The position numbers and the translations under genes were made by a program. Shown here one piece after another: positions 56,907 to 64,000 of a stretch of 64,000 bases of DNA. Source of the stretch: Ignavibacteriales bacterium (GTDB lineage: Bacteria; Bacteroidota; Ignavibacteria; UBA10030); contig JAPLFQ010000010.1 in the NCBI GenBank assembly GCA_026390595.1, forward strand, positions 140,262-204,261, read 5' to 3'. A model generated the notes under the pieces. The model was given only the letters and a program-made list of their open reading frames with translations, made no database searches and was not told the origin of the DNA. Within the stretch, counting starts at the first letter, position 1. Every line of letters starts with the position of its first letter.

Positions 56907-57465
56907 TGCACATTTGTGAGATTGGACATTGTAATCGACTTGACTTGGTGTTGCTCGACGAGAGAGCAGCCCGGCTCATGATCAGAGTGAAGATCCACCC
57001 GACAAAAAGTTACGCGGTCACTCTGCAAATGTCAACTACTCCTTCACCGAATTACTCTTTCAGGATCTGATAAGACGTGGACCAGCGGCCAGACATCAGG
57101 AACGACTTGGCTCTATGATCAGCTCTCCATGATTCAAGGAACACGAAAAGCCGACCCCGCATCGTGAGCTCGCGCCTGCCCGAAACAGTTGGAACCGCGA
57201 CGTTAGGAGCACTTTCCCAGAGTGCACTCTGGGTTCCCTACCATTAGAGCAAGGCGAACCTCGCTCATTATGAGGGCGGTTGCCCCTGGGAGCTTCTTTG
57301 TTCTCGAGAAATCACGCAACATCCTGCCGCCATCGCACATTCTTATTATCGGCGTCAATATCGCGGGGATCCTAAATCTTGTCCTCGCTGCATTGAAAAT
57401 GATCGTCGGCTCGCTGCAAGTCAGAACACATCCCCCAAAAAACGATTCACATGTTTGGAGGAAGC
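56907..57465. other. 559-bp spacer without a supportable gene
   Basis: Promoter region for the divergent S51 gene and the small membrane ORF. It holds an orphan AAAAGCCGACC half near 57130 and the perfect palindrome at 57216. A longer plus-strand frame starting at 57222 overlaps the small ORF and the dehydrogenase end and has no family pattern. Nothing else is seen. Confidence 0.5.
57216..57233. repeat. Perfect 18-bp palindrome (operator candidate)
   Basis: CCCAGAGTGCACTCTGGG, without a loop, lies about 230 bp before the small membrane ORF. Outer GGAACC (57191) and GGTTCC (57232) also pair. A loop-less palindrome of this length suits a dimeric regulator better than a terminator. Confidence 0.5.
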
Positions 57466-57678
57466 ATGACCTCCTGTGCACTGTTCTGGCTCGTTCTGTT
57501 TGGCGTTGCGGCGCCGGTGTTCTTCGGGATGGCACTCGTGGTCTCACTACGCGGCTTCAGCGACGTGTACGATCTTCTTGGTTCCTCCCACAGGCGCGAC
57601 AAGGATTGTCAAGTTTTGGGTTTACGCATGATAATTCCCGATCGCCACATCGCGGCGTCGCAGTCTTCAAGCGCGTGA
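57466..57678 (+). CDS. Candidate small membrane protein, 70 residues
   Basis: ATG 57466 has an excellent GGAGG ribosome site 4 bp upstream. Residues 1-26 are one clear membrane helix (CALFWLVLFGVAAPVFFGMA), followed by LVVSLRGFSDVYDLLGSSHR, a pattern reminiscent of small transporter- or respiratory-associated proteins. The last 25 residues look random, and the stop is 8 bp from the converging dehydrogenase stop, so a frameshift or a shorter true end is possible. Function unknown. Confidence 0.42.
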   Translation: MTSCALFWLVLFGVAAPVFFGMALVVSLRGFSDVYDLLGSSHRRDKDCQVLGLRMIIPDRHIAASQSSSA

Positions 57679-57686
57679 TCAGCGGC

Positions 57687-58874
57687 TTAGAAGCATCCCT
57701 CGTAAATCACGACAACGTCGTCGAACGAGAGTGTATACGGATCGACCTTAAACAACCCTCCCATCGTATCGATCGCGTTCTTCGCCATTGACGGGATTTC
57801 CGCTTTCGTCACGCCGAACCGGCTCAGGCGGAGATCCTGCAGCCCGACGTTCGCGATCAGCTTCTTCAGCGCAGTAATAAACGCCATGGCCCGTTCTTCC
57901 GCTGTCCGGAGTGTATCAATGTTCTCCCCCATTGTGGCGGCAAGAGCGGGGAATCGTTCGGGACATTTCTTTGCCATGAACGAAAAGTACGAAACGGAAA
58001 GAGCTGTCAATCCCGCGCCGTGCGGCAATTCGGGATGAAATGCACTTGCGGCGTGTTCCATTGAATGATGTGAAATGCAGGAAGAAAGCGACTCGACCAT
58101 GCCTGCGGCGGTATTGGCCCATGCAACCTCAGTGCGCGCCTCAAGGTTCTTGCCGTCTTTCACTGCCAGGGGCAGGAAACGTGCAATTCCACTGACAGCC
58201 ATCAACGCGTACGCATCTCCGGCAGGTTGGTGAACTGTCGCAAGATATCCTTCGACTGCATGGAAGAAAGCGTCCATTCCCTGGTAGGCTGTGAAGTCCG
58301 GCGGTACTGTGAGCATCAGTTCCGGATCTACGATGGACAGAACTGGAAACGTCCCATCGAATCCAAACCCGATTTTTTCCTTCGTATCGCTCTTGGTGAT
58401 GACGGTCCATGGATCAGCTTCAGTACCGGTCCCTGCGGTCGTTGTGATGGTGACAATGGGTAACGGCCGATTCGGGACAGGCTTCCCCTTGCCGCTGCCG
58501 CCATGAATATAGTCCCAATAGTGACCCGGATTCGCTGCCATGATGGCAATACTCTTTGAGGAGTCCATGGTGCTTCCTCCTCCAAGGCCGATGATGAAGT
58601 CACAGTTGTTATCCCGGGCAACCCTCGCTCCTTCCATCACGTGCTCTACAAGCGGGTTTGGGAGAATCTTGTCGTAGACCACAGACTCGACGCCGTTCTG
58701 TTTCAAATATCCGATAGCGCGATCCAGGTGGCCGTGTTTTCTCATTGATTGTCCGGCACCGATCACAATCAGAGCTTTCTTCCCGGGTAGATGCGGCATT
58801 GTCGCCAGTTCTTTCAGGCGTCCGGGCCCGAAGATGATTCTTGTCGGCATGAAGCAGTCAAAATTCGTTTTCAT
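57687..58874 (-). CDS. Iron-containing alcohol dehydrogenase (butanol dehydrogenase YugJ/BdhA-like)
   Basis: 395 residues, the usual length. GLGGGSTMDSSK at 96-107 binds NAD(P). Metal ligands appear as D201 and H205 in YQGMDAFFHAVEGY and H270 and H285 in SHHSMEHAASAF and LPHGAGL. It reduces aldehydes or oxidises alcohols in the cytoplasm. The N-terminal FDCFMPTRIIFGPGRL is typical. It diverges from the NCS1 permease gene over 216 bp in which no other gene is seen; a shared regulator is possible but not shown. Confidence 0.92.
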   Translation of the reverse strand: MKTNFDCFMPTRIIFGPGRLKELATMPHLPGKKALIVIGAGQSMRKHGHLDRAIGYLKQNGVESVVYDKILPNPLVEHVMEGARVARDNNCDFIIGLGGGSTMDSSKSIAIMAANPGHYWDYIHGGSGKGKPVPNRPLPIVTITTTAGTGTEADPWTVITKSDTKEKIGFGFDGTFPVLSIVDPELMLTVPPDFTAYQGMDAFFHAVEGYLATVHQPAGDAYALMAVSGIARFLPLAVKDGKNLEARTEVAWANTAAGMVESLSSCISHHSMEHAASAFHPELPHGAGLTALSVSYFSFMAKKCPERFPALAATMGENIDTLRTAEERAMAFITALKKLIANVGLQDLRLSRFGVTKAEIPSMAKNAIDTMGGLFKVDPYTLSFDDVVVIYEGCF

Positions 58875-59090
58875 TCTGCGCTCTTAGTTTGTTTCAATTG
58901 TTGATTGACGGATAATGTAAGCATTAACTTCTTACTTTGCATGGCCTTGACTTCTTCGGACCAAGGCGATTGGTTTCTCCATCATCGCAGGAGGTCCGCA
59001 GAGCCTTACTGATTGCGTTTCAATGTAAAGTCGATTACCTTCAACGGAAGTTCTCCGGCCTGTTTCATCAACAAAGACCACCGCACCGCA

Positions 59091-60479
59091 ATGAACACCA
59101 ACCCTTCGATCACCCAAAAACTCGACGCTCTCTACGAGTTCGACCGCGAACCCGTTCACGAAAGAAGTCTCCAAGGTATCGGCAACTTTCTCGGGTTGTT
59201 CGCAGGAGAACATATCGCCGGCACCGAATATGTGATTGGGCCCCTCTTCGTAGCGCACGGCGTCACGGCAAGCGATTTCTTCCTGGGACTTCTCCTCGGA
59301 AACACACTGGCTGTTTTGAGCTGGGCGTTTGTGACGGCCCCTATTGCCGTGCGGACACGGCTGACATTGTATTGGCACCTGCGGAGCATCGCCGGGCCAA
59401 AACTCACGGCTGTCTACAGTATCGTCAACGCCGTGATGTTTTGCTTTCTCGCGGGCTCGATGATCTCCGTATCGGCCACGGCCATTGGTCTGCCGTTCAA
59501 CATGACAATGCCGACCCTTTCAGATGTGTACCCGAACAGCATTGAGTGGGTTGTTGTCGTCCTCCTCGTCGGAGGCGCTGTCACCGCGCTCGCCATCCTT
59601 GGGTTTGAGAAAATGTCCAGGTTCGCCAGCGTCGCGTCGCCATGGATGATTCTGGTGTTTGTGGCCGGTGCGATTGCTGTTCTTCCGACGCTCGGAGTGC
59701 AATCGATGGACGATGTGTGGAGAGTCGCGAAAGAGAAGATCTGGACAGGCGTTCCCTTTGCGGGCCAGACGAAATTCTCATTCTGGCATGTGATGTTCTT
59801 CGCGTGGTTCTGTAACCTGGCTATGCACATTGGGATGTCCGATATGTCCCTCCTCCGTTACGCGAAGAAGTGGCAGTACGGATTTGCCCCCGCAACAGGG
59901 ATGTTCCTGGGTCATTTTGTGGCATGGACGTCGTCGAGTATCCTTTGTGCGGCCGCGGCAGGAAGTGTTGCCCCGGGCCCGATTGCCTACATGGGAGCAG
60001 GAATTGCCGGTGCTGTCTCTGTCGTAATCGCCGGATGGACCACGGCCAATCCGACACTCTACCGAGCGGGACTTGCCTTCCAAGTTGCCACTCCCGACTG
60101 GAAACGATGGAAGGTTACGCTCGTCGCCGGAGTCGTGACGACTCTTGCTGCACTTTTCCCTGCATTGATGATGAAACTGCTCGACTTCGTCGCGTTGTAC
60201 GGCCTGCTGCTCATGCCCATGGGGGCAGTCATTGTGGCGGACTATTGGTTGCTGCCGAGATTGGGATTGAAAAATCAATACGCTTCGTCTCGTTCCCTCG
60301 GGCTGTCCTGGCCGGCGTTGGTCGCGTGGCTAGGAACCCTCGTCGTAGCATTCGCTCTTCCGTACGAAATCTACTTCATTGCCTTGCCGGGATGGTTTAT
60401 TGCGGTAGCGCTCTTTGTCGTCTTGAGTGCCATCCAACAAAAAAGAGATCAACGTCCTGCTGACGGGAGGCTGCAATGA
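59091..60479 (+). CDS. NCS1-family nucleobase/cation symporter (purine-cytosine permease-like)
   Basis: 462 residues from ATG 59091; the upstream in-frame extension lacks a start site. About twelve helices. GIGNFLGLFAGEHIAGTEYV at about residue 29 and FFAWFCNLAMHIGMSDMSL at about 225 lie where the NCS1 substrate and sodium sites do. The stop overlaps the start of a 56-residue membrane microprotein (ATGA). It imports a purine, pyrimidine, hydantoin or similar compound; the nucleobase is unknown. The exported nucleoside phosphorylase-like gene at 52396 might supply substrate (inference). Confidence 0.85.
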   Translation: MNTNPSITQKLDALYEFDREPVHERSLQGIGNFLGLFAGEHIAGTEYVIGPLFVAHGVTASDFFLGLLLGNTLAVLSWAFVTAPIAVRTRLTLYWHLRSIAGPKLTAVYSIVNAVMFCFLAGSMISVSATAIGLPFNMTMPTLSDVYPNSIEWVVVVLLVGGAVTALAILGFEKMSRFASVASPWMILVFVAGAIAVLPTLGVQSMDDVWRVAKEKIWTGVPFAGQTKFSFWHVMFFAWFCNLAMHIGMSDMSLLRYAKKWQYGFAPATGMFLGHFVAWTSSSILCAAAAGSVAPGPIAYMGAGIAGAVSVVIAGWTTANPTLYRAGLAFQVATPDWKRWKVTLVAGVVTTLAALFPALMMKLLDFVALYGLLLMPMGAVIVADYWLLPRLGLKNQYASSRSLGLSWPALVAWLGTLVVAFALPYEIYFIALPGWFIAVALFVVLSAIQQKRDQRPADGRLQ

Positions 60480-60646
60480 AGATAATTCTGAATGTTACCG
60501 CTGCGGTAGGGCTGATCCTGACATTTGTGCCTTCAGTGCTTGTGGCGATGGGGCGACTCGAGTGGCAGACGCATGCGAACCTCATGACCGCAGGGATGAT
60601 CGTGTGGTTCATTGCAGCGACATGGCAATCGCGGAAACAAATGTAG
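60476..60646 (+). CDS. 56-residue two-helix membrane microprotein overlapping the NCS1 gene
   Basis: Starts at ATG 60476 inside the permease stop (ATGA), with GGGAGG 7 bp upstream, so it is translationally coupled. Helix 1 is about 3-24 (NVTAAVGLILTFVPSVLVAM) and helix 2 about 37-50 (MTAGMIVWFIAATW), with a polar LEWQTHANL loop between. The layout, hydrophobic hairpin with a WQTH-like loop, resembles small proteins found next to transporters in related bacteria. It may stabilise or regulate the permease. Too short for usual gene calls. Confidence 0.7.
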   Translation: MKIILNVTAAVGLILTFVPSVLVAMGRLEWQTHANLMTAGMIVWFIAATWQSRKQM

Positions 60647-60849
60647 TTTGTTTTCTTTCGGATACCAAGTTCTCTCTGCCAACGGCCCGATCTCAGCAAA
60701 CCGCCGTGCCGCCGCGTACTCAGCTGAATCTCACGCGCTTGTTGGCATCCACTTGTTTCTTCCCTGCTGCTGTGAGAATCTAGACGCCGCCCGTGAATGC
60801 AATCAACCTACTCAATTTCTGAATCCATGAACGATCAACGTCGACGTCA

Positions 60850-62115
60850 ATGACAACTGGCTCTCCTCGCGCTTCGGACGCCTATGCTGCTTTGCGATAT
60901 CCTGAATTCCGGGCATATATCGCAGCGTCGACCATTCACAATATTGCCCTTCTCGTCCAGGAGGTGGTGATCGCATATGAGCTTTACAGAATAACGCGGG
61001 ATCCGCTTGCACTCGGGCTCACCGGTTTGGCTGCTGCCATCCCGTTCATCTCGCTTTCTCTGTTCGGCGGGCATGTCGCTGATCGACTCAGCAAACGCAC
61101 AATAATTCTCTGGACTGTTGTCCTGGTGACTTTTGCCACGGCGGGCTTGTGTGTCTGCGTTAATGCAGCGGAGGCTCACCGACTGTCATCTGATGCACTC
61201 ATTGCGATGTTCTATCTCGTCATTTTCTTCATCGGCGTATGTCGTGCATTCCGGGCTCCAGCCGTCTCAGCACTCCGGGCTTTTTTGGTGCCGCCCTCAC
61301 TCTACGAGAATGCGACGAAGTGGAGCACATCATCCTGGCAAGTCGCATCCGTGGTTGGGCCTTCTTTGTCCGGCTTTTCCTATCTCGTAGTCGGACTTTC
61401 GGGAACGCTGTTGTTTGTCGTTGTGCTCCTTGCAATCAGTTGGTATTTCTTCAGCCGCATTGGCGACAAGCCTGTTCCACCCGAACCGAACGAGTCCAGC
61501 ATTATCAGCAGCGTCATGGAAGGTGTTCGGTTCGCCCACAGAACCAAGATCATTTTCTATTCGATTTCACTCGATATGCTCTCGGTACTGTTTGGCGGTG
61601 TGGTAGCGATCCTGCCCATCTATGCCGAGGACATTCTTCATGTTGGGGCAGGCGGACTGGGCATACTCCGGGCCGCCTCATCCGCAGGCGCAATCGTCAC
61701 CGTGATCGCGTTGGCGCGGTTCTCCGTCATCAAGCACCCGTGGCGCAATCTGCTGATCGCAACATCCGGATTCGGAGTCTGGATTCTTGTTTTCGCCGTT
61801 TCGCCTTGGATGATGTTATCGGTCCTGGCGTTGTTTATGAGCGGGGCGTTCGACAGCATCAGCGTCGTAATCCGGCAGACCATTCTTCAGTTGATGACAC
61901 CTGACAACATGCGCGGAAGGGTTATGGCTGTCAGTGGGATCTTCATTTCCTCCTCCAACGAACTTGGCGCTTTCGAATCCGGCTTCGCAGCTCGATTGAT
62001 GGGAACGGTGCCTTCTGCCGTCTTTGGGGCCGTGACAACTCTCGCAATTGTGGCGTGGGTCTTTTCGAAGTCGAAAGAACTCTTGAAGGTGCAACCAACA
62101 ACGGCATCGCACTGA
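60850..62115 (+). CDS. MFS transporter, MFS_3/EntS-like exporter
   Basis: 421 residues, about twelve helices. RYPEFRAYIAASTIHNIALL at about residue 16 and the loop FGGHVADRLSKRTII at about 73-87 (MFS motif A variant G-x3-D-R-x-x-x-R) are visible; RAFRAPAVSALRAFLV at about 138 and NMRGRVMAVSGIF at about 357 are typical of the EntS/multidrug branch. Possibly exports a siderophore-like or toxic small molecule. The 203-bp spacer 60647-60849 holds nothing recognisable. Confidence 0.85.
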   Translation: MTTGSPRASDAYAALRYPEFRAYIAASTIHNIALLVQEVVIAYELYRITRDPLALGLTGLAAAIPFISLSLFGGHVADRLSKRTIILWTVVLVTFATAGLCVCVNAAEAHRLSSDALIAMFYLVIFFIGVCRAFRAPAVSALRAFLVPPSLYENATKWSTSSWQVASVVGPSLSGFSYLVVGLSGTLLFVVVLLAISWYFFSRIGDKPVPPEPNESSIISSVMEGVRFAHRTKIIFYSISLDMLSVLFGGVVAILPIYAEDILHVGAGGLGILRAASSAGAIVTVIALARFSVIKHPWRNLLIATSGFGVWILVFAVSPWMMLSVLALFMSGAFDSISVVIRQTILQLMTPDNMRGRVMAVSGIFISSSNELGAFESGFAARLMGTVPSAVFGAVTTLAIVAWVFSKSKELLKVQPTTASH

Positions 62116-62427
62116 GCGATTGCCTCACTCTCATCCCCCTAATAGGGATGGGTTCATTGGTATGTTCAACGAATGTGTAACCGTATCGCTTTTTCAAAAT
62201 TTCCTCCCTGTCAACACTCACATCCTTCCGGTCTCCTGCTTGCCCTTCTTTCTGAATTCATCTATCTTCCGTTTGACCTTATAGCGCATTTCTTTTGCAA
62301 CATTCTACTTATCTGCAATCCAGATTCTTTTCCATCAACTCGATGGTACCTTCGCGCATCGTCACGAGGAGACAACCACCCGGGGTGGTGTCCATCGGCT
62401 GGATAACGTACTTCATGCGAGGAACAA
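62116..62427. other. 312-bp spacer between two MFS genes
   Basis: Contains a small hairpin CCCTAATAGGG near 62137. No gene or clear terminator is visible. The ribosome site GCGAGGA precedes the next gene. Confidence 0.5.
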
Positions 62428-63702
62428 ATGGCAGACACACCAATGCCCACCCAGTCGGCTTTGCGCACTGCGCTCGCCGGACTCATCGGCAACGTGCTCG
62501 AGTGGTTCGATTTTGCAGTCTACGGCTACTTCGCCAGCGACATCGGCAAGCAGTTCTTTACGCAATCGGACCATTCCACTCAGCAGTTCCTGACCTTCGG
62601 TACGTTCGCACTCGGTTTCCTGGCACGCCCCGCAGGCAGTCTCGTCCTGGGATGGGTTGGTGATCGCGTCGGCAGGCGAGCCCTGCTCACGCTCTCGATC
62701 TCAATGATGGGCATCGCTACACTCGTGCTTGGATTGCTTCCAACGTACGCACAGATCGGCGTGGCCGCACCGCTTCTCCTGCTCACGATGCGGCTGATAC
62801 AAGGGTTCTCGCTTGGAGGTGAATTCACCGGCTCGATGGTCTATACTACCGAAGGTTCATCGCCTTTGATGCGCGGACTCGTGAGCAGCTCGACTGCTGC
62901 CGGCACAACGATTGGATTCATCCTTGGGTCGGGAACAGCATGGCTGGTCAACTCGGCTCTGCCTCCCGACCAGGTCACGTCATGGGGTTGGCGCATACCA
63001 TTCATCGGAAGTGTGGTGTTCCTGGTCGCTGGCTACCTGCTCCGGCGGGGTATCATTGAAACGGCCGAGGGAGAGAAAGCGCGTTCGATCCGCCCCAAGC
63101 TTCTCCCCTCACTCATCGCCGACCGGCTGCCGATCCTTCAGACGTTCGGCATCGTGGCGATGACGAATGCGGCATACTACCTGACGTTTACCTACGCCGT
63201 CGAACGGCGAAAGAGCATGGCCATCGAAAGCGGCGAGCTATTTTTGCTGGCAAACACGATCACGTTGTTCGTGGTACTAATCTCGAAGCCGTTGGGAGGA
63301 TGGCTGTCGGACAAGGTCGGGCGCCGTAAACTGATGATGACGCTCACTGTCGCAGTGATGGCGTTAATCTACCCCGCACTGCATCTCATGCTGTATGGTG
63401 AACCGTTGGGATTTGTCTTCGGGCAGGTTCTTGTTGCCATACCGATTGGGATGGCGCTCGGGCTGCAGGGCGCGATGGTCGTGGAGATCTTTCCCCTCCG
63501 GTCCCGCGTGACATCCATGAGCCTCGCATACAGCCTCACGCTTGCACTCGCAGGCGGTACAGCGCCGCTCGTGTCGTCGTGGCTCATCGAAACACTGGGC
63601 CACCCGATGGCTCCTGCGTACTACATCATGACGTATAGCCTGATCGGCTTGGCCATCATGTGGCCGATGGCTGAAACCAACACGCGACGACTCGACGAAT
63701 AG
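62428..63702 (+). CDS. MFS transporter, metabolite:H+ symporter (MHS/ProP-like)
   Basis: 424 residues. LIGNVLEWFDFAVYGYFA at about residue 18 is the diagnostic first helix of the MHS group, and GWVGDRVGRRALL at about 74 is motif A. GFSLGGEFTGSMVYTTEGS at about 127 and LSDKVGRRKLMM at about 293 follow. These symporters take up organic acids, betaine or proline. The substrate is not shown. Last gene in the window; the terminator pair at 63747-63846 closes it. Confidence 0.9.
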   Translation: MADTPMPTQSALRTALAGLIGNVLEWFDFAVYGYFASDIGKQFFTQSDHSTQQFLTFGTFALGFLARPAGSLVLGWVGDRVGRRALLTLSISMMGIATLVLGLLPTYAQIGVAAPLLLLTMRLIQGFSLGGEFTGSMVYTTEGSSPLMRGLVSSSTAAGTTIGFILGSGTAWLVNSALPPDQVTSWGWRIPFIGSVVFLVAGYLLRRGIIETAEGEKARSIRPKLLPSLIADRLPILQTFGIVAMTNAAYYLTFTYAVERRKSMAIESGELFLLANTITLFVVLISKPLGGWLSDKVGRRKLMMTLTVAVMALIYPALHLMLYGEPLGFVFGQVLVAIPIGMALGLQGAMVVEIFPLRSRVTSMSLAYSLTLALAGGTAPLVSSWLIETLGHPMAPAYYIMTYSLIGLAIMWPMAETNTRRLDE

Positions 63703-63746
63703 GTGCGGGGATATCGGCAAACAAGCAAGATCATCTTCTAAAACAC

Positions 63747-63774
63747 AAAAGCCGACCCTATCAGGATCGGCTTT
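63747..63774 (+). terminator. AAAAGCCGACCC-type terminator hairpin, first copy
   Basis: AAAAGCCGACCC and GGATCGGCTTT pair with two mismatches, 45 bp after the MFS stop. It is followed by CTAATTGTCGATTGGCAAT. Similar to the hairpin 40 bp further on. Confidence 0.6.
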
Positions 63775-63814
63775 CTAATTGTCGATTGGCAATTTGCCCG
63801 GCGCCAATAAATAA

Positions 63815-63846
63815 AAAGAGCCGACCCGTTCCCGGACCGGCTTTTC
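63815..63846 (+). terminator. AAAAGCCGACC-type terminator hairpin, second copy
   Basis: AAAGAGCCGACCCG and CGGACCGGCTTTT pair with mismatches; followed by CAATCGACATTCGGCAATCG, an echo of the sequence after the first hairpin. The last 150 bases of the window hold no recognised gene. Confidence 0.58.
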
Positions 63847-64000
63847 AATCGACATTCGGCAATCGACAATCACTACTGTCCAATTAAGGGCAGGAAGTAA
63901 GCGTGTAAGTTCTTTGACATTTATTCGTTAGACGAATTTTCCGTTGTAATCGATTTGAAGTTGGTAGTACCTTCCAGGGTGATTTTTCTCTGACGCAGGA

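Noticed and set aside
57222..57791. 189-residue plus-strand open frame
   Set aside because: Overlaps the dehydrogenase end and the better-supported small ORF at 57466; basic and without family signals.

Overview
The window looks like a chromosomal segment of a Bacteroidota/Chlorobi-group bacterium, most likely an Ignavibacteria-type lineage with mid-50s GC. The main evidence is two secreted proteins that end in the type IX secretion (T9SS) sorting domain of the NYPNPFNPSTTI type, a PUR-type nucleic-acid-binding microprotein typical of this phylum, and many genes without a clear Shine-Dalgarno sequence. The genus is inference; no rRNA or tRNA gene was found.

1-1733 (minus strand): a PAP2-type lipid phosphatase cut by the window edge, and rsmA (ksgA), which methylates 16S rRNA. 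1851-31275 (plus strand throughout): a surface-polysaccharide locus of about 29 kb. It holds two polyprenyl-phosphate GT2 transferases, three large GT-C/YfhO membrane proteins, a GT9, five GT4-type transferases, four SAM methyltransferases, a Wzx-type flippase, a WbpB/WbpD/WbpE-like set for a 2,3-diacetamido-uronic acid sugar nucleotide, a CDP-paratose-2-epimerase-like SDR, two asparagine-synthase-type amidotransferases and a heparinase II/III-type lyase. Together they suggest an amidated, N-acetylated, uronate-containing glycan, with lipid-linked sugars adding side branches. Most gene junctions are tight or overlapping; the longer internal spacers carry repeats, and one carries a REP-associated tyrosine transposase with REP-like hairpins.

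31322-41004: a mixed region with a six-helix membrane protein, a secreted M28 peptidase, a stand-alone MshEN-like domain, a PUR-type microprotein, a secreted M3 peptidyl-dipeptidase, a 16-residue-repeat surface protein, and a four-PAS SpoIIE-type phosphatase. 41005-42091 holds no supportable gene. 42092-46396 encodes a 1,434-residue secreted YDG/MBG/Ig-like repeat protein with a T9SS tail and a clean terminator, followed by a PlsC-type acyltransferase. 47700-48825 is a complete IS630-family element whose transposase is split at an A8 slippery run.

49036-56906: a GT-C-like membrane protein, an unknown 140-residue protein, a secreted protein with a duplicated unknown domain, an exported nucleoside phosphorylase-like protein, an exported M14 carboxypeptidase, and a secreted cyanophycinase-like protein built from two S51-like halves with a T9SS tail. 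The last two look co-transcribed. 57466-64000: a small membrane protein candidate, an iron-type alcohol dehydrogenase, an NCS1 permease with an overlapping 56-residue membrane microprotein, two MFS transporters and a closing pair of similar terminator hairpins.
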